A stretch of 64,000 nucleotides of DNA from Devosia submarina (GTDB lineage: Bacteria; Pseudomonadota; Alphaproteobacteria; Rhizobiales; Devosiaceae): positions 124,001 through 188,000 of the forward strand of contig NZ_PYWB01000001.1 of the NCBI RefSeq assembly GCF_003056345.1, read 5' to 3'. The notes under the pieces are model-generated. The model saw nothing but the letters and a program-made list of their open reading frames with translations. It was not told the DNA's origin and searched no databases. Both the position numbers and the translations under genes were made by a program. Positions 38,611-46,760 of this stretch are shown here, piece after piece (the first letter of the stretch is position 1; every line of letters starts with the position of its first letter).

Positions 38611-39495
38611 TTAGTACTGCACGCGCCGCTCGACCCAGCGGAACTGGACGACCGTAAGGACGATAACAATCAGCATCAGCAGCACGGATTGGGCTGAGGA
38701 CGAGCCGATGTTGAGCCCGAGGAAGCCGTCGGCATAAACCTTGTACACCAGCGTATTGGTCGCCCCCGCTGGGCCGCCCCCTGTGGTGCCGTCGATGATG
38801 CCGAAGGTGTCGAACATGGCGTAGTTGATGTTGACGATCAAAAGGAAAAACGTCGTCGGTGACAGCAGCGGGAACACGATGGTCCAGAACCGCTTGAAGG
38901 GGCCGGCGCCATCCATGGCTGCCGCTTCCACCAGCGATTTGGGCACGGACTGCAGACCCGCCACGAAAAACAGGAAATTATAGGAAATCTGCTTCCAGCT
39001 CGCCGCAATGATCACAAGAATCATGGCGTCATTGCCATTGACGCGATGGTTCCAGCGATAGCCGAATGCATCCAGCAGATAGGGAACAATGCCGATGGTG
39101 GGGTTGAACATGAACCACCACAAAATGCCCGCCACCACCGGGGCCACGGCATAGGGCCAGACCAAGAGCGTCGTGTAGAGCCGTCCCGAGCGCAAAAGCC
39201 GGTTGACGCAGATTGCGAGCAACAGGGAAACGCCCATCGACAGCAGCGTCACACCCACCGCAAACACGGCCGTGCGCCCAGCGGCGTTCAGATAACCCGG
39301 ATCGTTGAACAGCCGGGTGTAATTCTGGAACCAGATGAAAGTGGTCCGGAAGCCAAACGGGTCCTCACGCTCAAACGAGCTTTTCACCGCCTGCGCGGCT
39401 GGCCAGAGAAAGAAGATGATCGTGATGATCAGCTGCGGCGCCAGCAGGGCATAGGGCAGCAACTTGTTTGGAAAGATCGTGCGTTTGGTTTGCAT
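38611..39495 (-). CDS. ugpA: Glycerol-3-phosphate ABC permease (UgpA)
   Basis: A 294-aa inner-membrane permease. The N-terminus [31 protein letters not shown] matches UgpA closely, and the EAA loop reads [25 protein letters not shown]. It forms the heteromeric membrane channel with UgpE. It lies 71 bases after ugpB in the same operon. Confidence 0.94.
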   Translation of the reverse strand: MQTKRTIFPNKLLPYALLAPQLIITIIFFLWPAAQAVKSSFEREDPFGFRTTFIWFQNYTRLFNDPGYLNAAGRTAVFAVGVTLLSMGVSLLLAICVNRLLRSGRLYTTLLVWPYAVAPVVAGILWWFMFNPTIGIVPYLLDAFGYRWNHRVNGNDAMILVIIAASWKQISYNFLFFVAGLQSVPKSLVEAAAMDGAGPFKRFWTIVFPLLSPTTFFLLIVNINYAMFDTFGIIDGTTGGGPAGATNTLVYKVYADGFLGLNIGSSSAQSVLLMLIVIVLTVVQFRWVERRVQY

Positions 39496-39566
39496 CGCCG
39501 ACTCGTGAGGCTACAGCTGAAAAGAGGACCCGCACGCAATGGCGCGGATCCCCGGGGAGGATTGGC

Positions 39567-40892
39567 TTAGCTGTTGGAAGCCTCGAAATCGCGCAGGATC
39601 TGGTTGCCGCGTTCAACGGCACTATCCAGCGCTTCCTGGGCAGTCTTCTGGCCCGCGAGCAGGGCCTCGAACTCCGAATCCACCACATCGCGGGCCTGGG
39701 TCAGATTGCCGAAGCGTACGCCCTTGGAGTTCTCGCTCGGTGTGCCACGCATGATCTGCTCGATGGCAATGTCGGAACCTGGGTTCTCGGCATAATAGCC
39801 CTGTTCCTGGCCTAGTTCATAGGCAGCATTGGTGATCGGCAGATAGCCGGTGAACTGATGCCAGTCGGCCTGTACTTCAGGAGAGCTGAGATAGGTGAAG
39901 AACTTGGCGACGCCGTCATAAACTTCGTCGGACTTGCCGTTCAGCACCCAGAGCGTTGCCCCACCGATGATGGAGTTCTTGGGCTCGTCGATCACATCGT
40001 CATAATAGGGCAGGGGGGCAAACCCGACTTCGAAATCGGTCGCGTTGCGGATCACGCCGGCGCGGCCAGCCGAAGAGTTCATGAACATGGCGCATTCCTG
40101 CGACACGAACTTGGGCTGTGCGTCATTGCCTCCAACCGGGCCGCCATACTGGAACAGGCCTTCGTCGGACCACCGCTTGAGATTGTCCCAATGCTTGACG
40201 TTCACTTCATTGTTGAAGGTGAACTCGGCACCCATGCCACCAAAGCCGTTTTCCAGCGTGCCAAAGGGCTGGTCGTGCAGCGCGGCCATGTTTTCGGTGT
40301 GGATCCAGGTGATCCAGGCTGTAGTGAAGCCGCAGCGGGCTGCGCCGGAGTCAACGATCTTGCGGGAGAATTCTTCCACTTCGGCCCAGGTCTTGGGCGC
40401 GACTTCCGGATCAAGGCCGGCTTTTTCGAACACGTCCTTGTTGTAGTAGAAGATTGGCGTGGACGAGTTGAACGGCATGGACAGGATGTTGCCTTCCGTG
40501 TCCGAATAATAGCCGACCACTGGCTGCAGGAACCCGCTCGGATCCCAAGGCTCGCCCTTGTCGGTCATCAGCTGGTGCACGGGATAATGGGCGCCCTGTG
40601 CGGCCATCATGGTCCCGGTGCCCACTTCATAGACCTGCACGATCGCGGGCTGCTCGTTGGCGCGGAACGCGGCAATAGCGGCCGTCAGCGTCTCGGGATA
40701 GGTGCCCTTGAAGACGGGGGTGACCTTGTATTCGGTCTGGCTGTCGTTGAAGCCCTGCGCCACTTCCTCGAGCTTCTCGCCGAGTTCCGCGCTCATGGCA
40801 TGCCACCAGGTGATTTCGGTCTGCGCCTGGACAGGCGTCGCCGCCAGCACAGCGGTCAGTCCTGCCGATAGCAACAATGCATTCTTGAACAT
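39567..40892 (-). CDS. ugpB: sn-Glycerol-3-phosphate-binding protein (UgpB)
   Basis: A periplasmic receptor of 441 aa from ATG 40892, which has GGGAG about 6 bases upstream; the frame open to 40979 adds a non-signal-like leader. Residues 1-23 form a signal peptide (ending VQA). ITWWHAMSAELGEKLEEVAQGFNDSQ and FKGTYPETLTAAIAAFRANEQPAIVQVYEVGTGTMM are diagnostic for UgpB. It is the first gene of ugpBAEC-ugpQ-deoR. The upstream region contains GlpR-like palindromes and a Pho-box-like site. Confidence 0.95.
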   Translation of the reverse strand: MFKNALLLSAGLTAVLAATPVQAQTEITWWHAMSAELGEKLEEVAQGFNDSQTEYKVTPVFKGTYPETLTAAIAAFRANEQPAIVQVYEVGTGTMMAAQGAHYPVHQLMTDKGEPWDPSGFLQPVVGYYSDTEGNILSMPFNSSTPIFYYNKDVFEKAGLDPEVAPKTWAEVEEFSRKIVDSGAARCGFTTAWITWIHTENMAALHDQPFGTLENGFGGMGAEFTFNNEVNVKHWDNLKRWSDEGLFQYGGPVGGNDAQPKFVSQECAMFMNSSAGRAGVIRNATDFEVGFAPLPYYDDVIDEPKNSIIGGATLWVLNGKSDEVYDGVAKFFTYLSSPEVQADWHQFTGYLPITNAAYELGQEQGYYAENPGSDIAIEQIMRGTPSENSKGVRFGNLTQARDVVDSEFEALLAGQKTAQEALDSAVERGNQILRDFEASNS

Positions 40893-40977
40893 GCTCACTC
40901 CCTTGTTTTTGCGCTGGGACCTTTTGGCCTCCAGCTTAGCTCCAGTTGATACCACCATGTTTTCCTTTGCAAACAAC

Positions 40978-40997
40978 AAATGTTCATTTGAACATTT
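40978..40997. promoter_or_regulatory. GlpR/DeoR-type operator upstream of ugpB
   Basis: AAATGTTCA and TGAACATTT, 9-bp perfect arms separated by TT, form a 20-bp palindrome 86 bases before the ugpB start. The half-site TGTTC matches the core of the E. coli GlpR operator (ATGTTCG...CGAACAT). A near-copy lies at 41119-41134. Confidence 0.7.
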
Positions 40998-41050
40998 TTG
41001 TTGAGGGAAGCTGCGATAGCCGCAAGCCAGGGGGCTTCTATGTCAGTCAC

Positions 41051-41068
41051 TTAGCAGTTTTGTGACAG
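41051..41068 (-). promoter_or_regulatory. Pho-box-like site for PhoB upstream of ugpB
   Basis: Read on the minus strand, CTGTCAC-AAAA-CTGCTAA resembles the Pho box (CTGTCAT-N4-CTGTCAT). The first 7-mer matches 6 of 7, the spacer is AT-rich, and the second 7-mer matches 4 of 7. It lies about 160 bases upstream of ugpB, whose relatives in rhizobia and enterics are PhoB-controlled. Confidence 0.42.
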
Positions 41069-41118
41069 TGCCGGCGTTTGGCCGGTCAAGCGATGAATCT
41101 AGCGTGTTGCAACGCTTT

Positions 41119-41134
41119 GGTTCATGTGAACATC
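41119..41134. promoter_or_regulatory. Second GlpR/DeoR-type operator, before the Na/Pi cotransporter
   Basis: GGTTCATGTGAACATC shares GTTCAT.TGAACAT with the palindrome at 40981-40996, 13 identical bases out of 14. It lies 42 bases before the preferred TTG start at 41177 of the phosphate cotransporter gene. Confidence 0.55.
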
Positions 41135-41176
41135 ATGGTGCTCCGGCGCATCTGCGCCGCGCAAGGGAGTCTGTGC

Positions 41177-42835
41177 TTGTACTTCATCGCCGTGCATCTT
41201 GTGGCCGCCATTGTGCTGCTGCTCTGGGCTGTCCGCATGGTGCGCACGGCCGTCGAGCGCGCCTATTCGGCCCAGCTCAAGCGCATGCTCGGACACGCTG
41301 AAAGAAGCCGCCTCGGCGCTGCAGCCGTGGGCACGGCCATGGCCATCGCGCTGCAAAGCTCCACCGCCGTGGCGGCATTAGCCTCGAGCTTTGCGGCAGG
41401 CGGTTTGATGAGCGGCGCAACGGGCCTCACCCTTATGCTGGGCGCCTATCTCGGCTCGGCCATGGTTGCGAGCATCCTTTCCTTTGACCTCAGCCTATTG
41501 ACCCCGCCCCTGATCATCGCCGGCGGCGTGCTTTTCCTGCGTGGCACCAGCCGGCAGACCAAGCAATTGGGCCGGATGGTATTAGGCATCGCCTTTGTCC
41601 TCCTCTCGCTTGAAATGGTTGGCGAGGCCACTGCGCCCTGGCGCGACAGCAACCTTCTGGGCAGCGTCATCACCTATCTGCAGGGCGATCTCTGGACCAG
41701 TTTCCTTGCGGCTGCCGCCATCACATGGATGTCCTATTCCTCCGTTGCGAGCGTCCTTGTCATCATCACCTTTGGCGCCGCGGGCCTTGTGCCTTTTCCA
41801 GTAGCGGCAGCCTTCGTGCTGGGCGCCAACCTGGGGGGCACGATGATAGCCTGGAGCATGACGCGAGGTGCTGATGTGCGCGCGCGCCGCATTGCTGCTG
41901 GTGCCCTGGTGTTCCGTGGCGGTGCCGCGATCCTGTGCCTCCTGCTGCTTCAGTTCGTGCCGCTGCGCACCGAGGCTCTGCCCTTTGGTGTCGGCGTGCA
42001 GGCAAGCCTTCTCCACATCGTCTTCAATTTTGCGGTCCTGCTGGTTGGCCTGCCGCTCACAGGTTTGGTGGCACGGCTCACCGACCGGTTTGTTGCCGAG
42101 CAGGTTTCTGAAGGCGAACTCAACGTCGCACGCCTGCGCACACCAGCGCTTTTGCCCAGCGCCTACGGCAATGCCGATGCGGCCTTGGCCAGCGCCACCC
42201 GCGAACTGCTGCGCATGAGCGAAATGGTTGAAGTCATGCTGCAGCCGGTGATGGCCATCTTCCAGAGCGGCGACAAGGCCGCCATCCGGCGCATCAAGGC
42301 GCTCGAGGCGGAGGTCGATCAGGCCAATCGCGAGATCAAGCTCTTCCTTACGCGCCTTGACTGGAAGGACATGGACGCACAGCAAACCCGCCGCGTCTCG
42401 GACCTCACCAATTTCGCCATCAGCCTCGAGCAGGCGGGCGATGTGATCTCCAAGCAATTGCTCCGTTTGGCCGAAAACAAGATGGAGCGGCGGCTCACCT
42501 TCTCGCCCCAGGGTTGGGAGGAACTGACCGATCTTCATTCCCGCGTGCTGGCCAACATGCAGCTGGCCTTCAATGTCCTGGTCTCCGAGGACGTTGAGTC
42601 GGCCCGCCAACTGATCGCCGAAAAGGACGAGATCGGCATCCTTGAACGCCGCAGCATGGACCAGCATTTCGGGCGCCTTCGCGGTGGCAATTCCACCAGC
42701 ATCGAATCGAGCGATCTGCACCTTGAAACTATCCACGCCCTGCGCCGCATCAATTCGCTGATGACCGGCATCGCTTATTCGATCCTGAGCGACAGCGGCG
42801 AGCTGCTGAGCTCGCGATTGGTGCAGTCAAACTAG
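41177..42835 (+). CDS. Na+/phosphate cotransporter with C-terminal PhoU-like domain
   Basis: I start this at TTG 41177 (552 aa), because AAGGGAG lies 7 bases upstream and the next residues, YFIAVHLVAAIVLLLWAVRMVRTAVERA, match family N-termini. TTG 41078, ATG 41093 and ATG 41135 are in-frame but lack such a site and would cover an operator-like palindrome. The membrane half has the Na/Pi repeat motif ALQSSTAVAAL and its partner near TWMSYSSVASVLVI. The C-terminal ~200 residues are helical and PhoU-like (LLRMSEMVEVMLQPVMAIFQSGD). It imports inorganic phosphate and is divergent from the ugp operon. Confidence 0.88.
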   Translation: MYFIAVHLVAAIVLLLWAVRMVRTAVERAYSAQLKRMLGHAERSRLGAAAVGTAMAIALQSSTAVAALASSFAAGGLMSGATGLTLMLGAYLGSAMVASILSFDLSLLTPPLIIAGGVLFLRGTSRQTKQLGRMVLGIAFVLLSLEMVGEATAPWRDSNLLGSVITYLQGDLWTSFLAAAAITWMSYSSVASVLVIITFGAAGLVPFPVAAAFVLGANLGGTMIAWSMTRGADVRARRIAAGALVFRGGAAILCLLLLQFVPLRTEALPFGVGVQASLLHIVFNFAVLLVGLPLTGLVARLTDRFVAEQVSEGELNVARLRTPALLPSAYGNADAALASATRELLRMSEMVEVMLQPVMAIFQSGDKAAIRRIKALEAEVDQANREIKLFLTRLDWKDMDAQQTRRVSDLTNFAISLEQAGDVISKQLLRLAENKMERRLTFSPQGWEELTDLHSRVLANMQLAFNVLVSEDVESARQLIAEKDEIGILERRSMDQHFGRLRGGNSTSIESSDLHLETIHALRRINSLMTGIAYSILSDSGELLSSRLVQSN

Positions 42836-42850
42836 AAGCAGAGCTCGGCG

Positions 42851-42865
42851 AACGGCGGCCGTTTT
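42851..42865 (+). terminator. Small terminator-like hairpin after the Na/Pi cotransporter
   Basis: AACGG and CCGTT pair around a 3-base loop, with T-rich sequence (TTTTATT) directly after. The stem is short, so confidence is moderate. Confidence 0.4.
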
Positions 42866-42951
42866 ATTCCCTTCCGATCCCACGCATATGAGTGGGGAAG
42901 TGCCGAAGCCGAAGCACTAATTCGATCGCCGTCAAACAAGGAGATCGAAAA

Positions 42952-43107
42952 ATGCTCAGGGTTCTCGATAGCTGGCGTGAAAAACGTCATCAGCGCGCCA
43001 CCTACCATCAGCTGTCCAGCCTCGGCCCAAATCTGCTGGCCGATATCGGTGTCACGCCTGAGGACATGGAAGCTCTTCGCCGCGGACGTCGGCGTGGCAG
43101 CCGCTGA
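42952..43107 (+). CDS. DUF1127 small basic protein
   Basis: A 51-aa protein starting at ATG 42952 behind a strong AAGGAGA. It matches DUF1127: MLRVLDSWREKRHQRATYHQLSSLGPNLLADIGVTPEDMEALRRG, with the conserved LxDIGxxxxD core and a basic end. DUF1127 miniproteins in Agrobacterium and Rhodobacter affect phosphate-related and RNA-linked regulation. That is suggestive next to a phosphate transporter, but no role is proven here. Confidence 0.85.
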   Translation: MLRVLDSWREKRHQRATYHQLSSLGPNLLADIGVTPEDMEALRRGRRRGSR

Positions 43108-43121
43108 TCGGGGCTACGCCA

Positions 43122-43289
43122 ATGATCATGCGTTCCCGCTACCGGCGGCGCTTGCCGCATGTGTTCAATGCCCTGGCGCTCGTTCTTGCGAGCGCCGTCC
43201 TGTTCACGCCCAAGCTCGACAGCTGGCCCACCAGCCCGCAGCTTGTCGTGACGCTGTTCGCGCCGCTCGAAAGCCTCGGCGCGCATTAG
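43122..43289 (+). CDS. Small hypothetical protein with one hydrophobic segment
   Basis: A 55-aa open frame from ATG 43122 (or ATG 43128), 14 bases after the DUF1127 gene. A basic N-terminus (RSRYRRRLPH) is followed by VFNALALVLASAVLFTP, a possible signal or transmembrane helix, then a short polar tail. No family is recognised. Close spacing to the DUF1127 gene supports co-transcription. It lacks a strong ribosome-binding site. Confidence 0.42.
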   Translation: MIMRSRYRRRLPHVFNALALVLASAVLFTPKLDSWPTSPQLVVTLFAPLESLGAH

Positions 43290-43314
43290 CCCCGGCCTAA
43301 CCGCCCCAGCAAAA

Positions 43315-43377
43315 ATCCGCCTCTCGCGACTGCAAAACCTTCCCTTGGGAAGGCGATGCTGATCGCGACGGGCGGAT
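43315..43377. repeat. 63-nt nested inverted repeat
   Basis: Outer arms ATCCGCC-tc-TCGCGA (43315-43329) and TCGCGA-cg-GGCGGAT (43363-43377) pair with two mismatches. An inner CCTTCCC-TT-GGGAAGG (43338-43353) adds a second perfect stem. It lies between two converging small genes and could serve as a bidirectional terminator or be a palindromic intergenic repeat. Confidence 0.5.
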
Positions 43378-43427
43378 CTTCGTTTCGGGAAGGGCGAATG
43401 GAAGAGCCTGGCGGAGCGCCGTTTCCC

Positions 43428-43601
43428 TCAAGGGAAAACAGCGCCCTCGCTGCTTGCGTTACTGCGCTTGGCCTGCGCCTCGCGCACATCCTCCCAAGTA
43501 AGGCCCAGATCGGCCAGCAATTGCTCGTCGAACATCGCCACGGGTTCACTCGAACGTCGGCTACGATGCTTGCGTCGCCAGGCGCTGATTGCCTTCAACA
43601 T
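43428..43601 (-). CDS. DUF1127-like small protein (second copy)
   Basis: A 57-aa protein from ATG 43601 with AAGAGGAG about 7 bases upstream. MLKAISAWRRKHRSRRSSEPVAMFDEQLLADLGLTWEDVREAQAKR follows the DUF1127 pattern (basic N-half, LLADLGLTWEDV core). The acidic/Ser tail is unusual. It converges on the first DUF1127 gene with two small elements between. Confidence 0.75.
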   Translation of the reverse strand: MLKAISAWRRKHRSRRSSEPVAMFDEQLLADLGLTWEDVREAQAKRSNASSEGAVFP

Positions 43602-43798
43602 GATGTGCTCCTCTTCTGTTTGAGGAGCGAGGAGGTAACGAAGCTCTGCCACCCCAGCCCCACCCATACGCGCGGGCGATCGCCCAAAGGGAGATCTGCG
43701 TCCACCACCTTAACGGGTGGGGGCAGGGGGCATCGGCTGGCCTATTTCGCTCCGCCATCACGGCGCCAATTGCGCCAGACGTGAATGGAGCAAACCCA

Positions 43799-45199
43799 AT
43801 GAATTTGATGATGCAGAACCCCGCAGCGGGAGCCAAAGGCGCTTTCGCCGCGCAGATCGACGCCCTCGCCAATCGCCTCAAGGGCAAAATCACCCTGCCT
43901 ACCCATTCCGACTACGACGATTGCCGCGCGCTGGCTCTTGGGCAGTTCGACCACCGTCCGCTCCTCGTCGCAAGGGTCGCCAACGCGCCCGACATTGCCG
44001 ATTTGCTTGATTTCGCCCGCTCCAACAATCTGCCGATTGCAGTGCGCAGCGGCGGTCACTCCACCTGCGGCCACGGCGGCTGCGAAGGCGGGGTCGTCAT
44101 CGACCTGCGCGCACTCAATACGCTGGACATCAATTGCGACGAGATGACCGCCTGGATCGGCACTGGGCTTAGCGCCGGCGAGGTCACCAATGCTCTGGAG
44201 AAACACAAGCTCATCATCGGCTTCGGCGATTCCCCCACGGTCGGAGTCGGCGGTCTCACCCTTGGCGGCGGCGTCGGCTATTTCGTGCGCAAGCATGGCC
44301 TCACCATCGACTCCCTCCTTGCGGCTGAACTGGTGACCGCCAATGGCGACATCCTGATTGCCGACAACAAGCAAAACACCGAGCTTTTCTGGGCCCTGCG
44401 CGGTGGCGGCGGCAATTTCGGCGTGGTCACCCGCTTCAAATATCGTGTCCACCAGCTGCCTGAGTTCACCGGAGGACCCATGATCATGCCGGCGACACCC
44501 GAAGTCCTCGCCGGCTTTGTGGCAGCTGCCGAATGGGCGCCCGAGGAACTTTCGACCATTCTCATGGTCATGCCCGCCCTGCCCATGCCCTTCCTGCCGC
44601 CGGAAATTGTCGGCAAAACTATCATCCTGGCCATGATGGCCTATGCCGGCCCTGCCGCATCGGCGCAAGCGGCTCTAGCGCCTTTCCGTGCCCTTGCCAC
44701 CCCGCTTGCCGATCTTGTCGGCCCCGCGCCTTTCAGCAGCATGTACCTGCCCGAACCTCCCGGTCCCAAGCCGGCCGTATCGGTGCGTACCTTGTTCATG
44801 GATGGGATGAGCGTTGCAGAAGCCGGCAAGGTGCTCGACGTGCTGGAGCATTGCGAAGCCCCGATGCGTATGGCCCAGGTCCGCGTCCTTGGCGGTGCCG
44901 CCGCCCGCATCCCCAATGACGCAACGGCCTATGCCCACCGAGACAAACGGATAATGACAGCCTTTCTTGCCATGGATGGCAGTCCCGCCGCCGCCATTCG
45001 GCATGACGCATGGGTGAGCAGCTGCATCAAAGCGTTACCCCAGGCAATCGACGGCGCCTATGTGAACTTTCTTGCCGCCGAAAGCGATCGGCTTTCGGCC
45101 GCCTATCCCGCCGCCACTTGGGAGCGCTTGCGGCAGATCAAGCGGCAATACGACCCCGAAAACCTCTTTCGGCTCAACCAGAACATCCCGCCCGCTTGA
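43799..45199 (+). CDS. FAD-linked oxidase (PCMH/BBE type)
   Basis: A 466-aa flavoprotein from ATG 43799, preceded by GGAG; GTG 43781 is an alternative. The PCMH FAD domain includes AVRSGGHSTCGHG with H87, the usual site of 8-alpha-histidyl FAD attachment. The second covalent site of bicovalent members (Cys in GxCPTVGVGG) is replaced: GFGDSPTVGVGGLTLGGGVGY has S145. The C-terminus carries the berberine-bridge-enzyme segment YPAATWERLRQIKRQYDPENLFRLNQNIPP. The substrate is unknown; related enzymes oxidise sugars, alcohols or alkaloids. No signal peptide is seen. A strong terminator follows. Confidence 0.9.
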   Translation: MNLMMQNPAAGAKGAFAAQIDALANRLKGKITLPTHSDYDDCRALALGQFDHRPLLVARVANAPDIADLLDFARSNNLPIAVRSGGHSTCGHGGCEGGVVIDLRALNTLDINCDEMTAWIGTGLSAGEVTNALEKHKLIIGFGDSPTVGVGGLTLGGGVGYFVRKHGLTIDSLLAAELVTANGDILIADNKQNTELFWALRGGGGNFGVVTRFKYRVHQLPEFTGGPMIMPATPEVLAGFVAAAEWAPEELSTILMVMPALPMPFLPPEIVGKTIILAMMAYAGPAASAQAALAPFRALATPLADLVGPAPFSSMYLPEPPGPKPAVSVRTLFMDGMSVAEAGKVLDVLEHCEAPMRMAQVRVLGGAAARIPNDATAYAHRDKRIMTAFLAMDGSPAAAIRHDAWVSSCIKALPQAIDGAYVNFLAAESDRLSAAYPAATWERLRQIKRQYDPENLFRLNQNIPPA

Positions 45200-45217
45200 G
45201 CTGTACGGTTATCCATC

Positions 45218-45250
45218 AAAGCGCCGGAAGCCACATGCTTCCGGCGCTTT
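45218..45250 (+). terminator. Intrinsic terminator after the FAD oxidase gene
   Basis: A perfect 13-bp stem, AAAGCGCCGGAAG and CTTCCGGCGCTTT, surrounds a 7-base loop and is followed by a T-rich stretch (CTTGTTTT). It is a textbook Rho-independent terminator. Confidence 0.92.
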
Positions 45251-45408
45251 CTTGTTTTGAGGGTTCACCGCGTCCCGAAAAAATTACCAAGGCGTTAATG
45301 CCCACCTGTTTAGGGGGCGAATCCCTTAGCGCAGCGTGGTTTATGCCCCTCCATCAAGACCGCTCGACACTTCGCTCCGCGGCCTCATTTCATTCTCCAG
45401 GACGACCA

Positions 45409-45489
45409 ATGCACCGCACAATCCTTCTGTCGGGCCTCTACGCCATCGCCATCACCATGCTCGCACTGCCCTATGGGCTCTCGCTCTAG
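45409..45489 (+). CDS. 26-residue hydrophobic miniprotein
   Basis: ATG 45409 opens a 26-codon frame, MHRTILLSGLYAIAITMLAL plus six residues, almost entirely a single membrane helix. AGGA lies about 7 bases upstream. It ends 14 bases before the next small gene on the same strand. Such short frames arise by chance, but the coherent hydrophobic character and spacing make it worth listing. Confidence 0.35.
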   Translation: MHRTILLSGLYAIAITMLALPYGLSL

Positions 45490-45503
45490 AACGGAGTTCT
45501 CCC

Positions 45504-45716
45504 ATGCTCAAACTGCCCCGCAACATCCATTTCGATGAAGCTCAATTCCCTGGCCTCGGAGAAATCTTCCGAGACATCGACACCGCCATCGCCGCTATCG
45601 TTGCGAGCGACCCAGCCTTCCGCCCCAAGCCAGCGCTCAAACGCCGGAGCCGCACCAATGCTGCAAGTGCGCCGGCCTCCAGGCGCCCGCGCAACAGCAA
45701 GCGCGCCGCAGCTTGA
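45504..45716 (+). CDS. Small hypothetical protein with basic C-terminal tail
   Basis: A 70-aa protein from ATG 45504, preceded by CGGAG at 8 bases. The N-terminal half is mildly acidic (LPRNIHFDEAQFPGLGEIFRDIDTAIAAIVASDP) and probably helical. The C-terminal half is rich in Arg, Lys, Ala and Ser (KRRSRTNAASAPASRRPRNSKRAA), like nucleic-acid-binding tails. No family recognised. Its stop directly abuts the stop of the convergent response-regulator gene. Confidence 0.5.
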   Translation: MLKLPRNIHFDEAQFPGLGEIFRDIDTAIAAIVASDPAFRPKPALKRRSRTNAASAPASRRPRNSKRAAA

Positions 45717-46760
45717 TCAGTCGTTTTCCAGCGCCACGGGGCTGGCGATGAAAAGACTGATGAGGTCCGCCTGCCGGTCCGTTTCGGTTTTCCGAAACAG
45801 ATTTTTCATGGTGTAGCTGACCGTATTGCGCGAGATGCCGAACTCATCGGCAATCTCGTCCAGCCGCAGCCCCCGTGCCAGCGCCAAGGCCAGACGCGTT
45901 TCCGCCGGGGACAAGCCATAAAGCTGGGCAACTGCTTCGGCCGCTGCACTTAGCCGCCGCTCCGGATCGGTCACGAAAAGCCCCACGACAGGCTCCCCCG
46001 GCCGGGCCGGGCCGCGTCCCAGCGGACAGGCCACCGCAAAAAGGGACCGCCTCCCGGAACTGCGCGAGAGGGCAACTGCCTCTGTCCCCTGCCGTGTTCC
46101 GCTGGTGGCGCTACTAATGGCCACATCGATGATGTTGCGCATGGCCTGGGTTTGCTGCGGCTTTTCTCCGCGCAATACTCCGTCTCGCGACAGGGAAATG
46201 CCATCGGCCTCGGCCAGCAATTCATCCGCCCGCCGGTTGCGAAACACGACCTTACGCTGGTCATCCAACAGGAAAATGCCCACCGCCACATGATGCAGCG
46301 CCTCGTTCGCCCCCAGAAGCGCCGAGCGCACCCCGCCGCCCACACCGTCGCTATCCTGCCGAACGACGGCGCCTTTCACCCGCGCCACCTGTTCCAACCG
46401 CGCCGCAATGGTGATCAGCATGAGGTCGAAATCGATCGGCTTGGTCAGATAATCATCCACACCCGCCGCCTTGCCGGCGATGATGTCGCGCCGCCCCGCC
46501 AGCGCCGTCAAAAACACGAACGGCAGATCGGCAAGCGCAGGCTCCTTGCGCACAAGACCTAAAAGGTCGAGCCCCGACATCAGCGGCATGGTGATGTCGC
46601 ACAGCACCAGGTCGGGCCGCCTTTCCCGCATCAACTCGAGCGCTTCGCGTCCATTGTCTGCCTCCATGACGGCATACCCGGCCGTTTCGAGCTCCTCGCA
46701 GATGTCGCTGCGCAAATCCTGTTCGTCTTCAACGCATAAAATCGTAGCTGGCATGTTCAA
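45717..46760 (-). CDS. Response regulator: receiver, PAS-like middle, LuxR-type DNA-binding domain
   Basis: A 347-aa regulator (start at 46760 or the second Met at 46754). The receiver spans about residues 4-120 with VEDEQD, phospho-acceptor D55 in LVLCDITMP, and TKPIDFD. A PAS-like segment follows (ALHHVAVGIFLLDDQRKVVFRNRRADELL). The C-terminal GerE/LuxR helix-turn-helix reads LSPAETRLALALARGLRLDEIADEFGISRNTVSYTMKNLFRKT. It overlaps the histidine-kinase gene by 4 bases, so kinase and regulator are a cognate pair. Targets are unknown. Confidence 0.9.
   Translation of the reverse strand: MNMPATILCVEDEQDLRSDICEELETAGYAVMEADNGREALELMRERRPDLVLCDITMPLMSGLDLLGLVRKEPALADLPFVFLTALAGRRDIIAGKAAGVDDYLTKPIDFDLMLITIAARLEQVARVKGAVVRQDSDGVGGGVRSALLGANEALHHVAVGIFLLDDQRKVVFRNRRADELLAEADGISLSRDGVLRGEKPQQTQAMRNIIDVAISSATSGTRQGTEAVALSRSSGRRSLFAVACPLGRGPARPGEPVVGLFVTDPERRLSAAAEAVAQLYGLSPAETRLALALARGLRLDEIADEFGISRNTVSYTMKNLFRKTETDRQADLISLFIASPVALEND

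Noticed and set aside
36595..38697. A 700-codon frame antisense to ugpCE
   Set aside because: The minus strand encodes unmistakable UgpC and UgpE. The plus-strand translation is His/Gln/Arg-rich without motifs.
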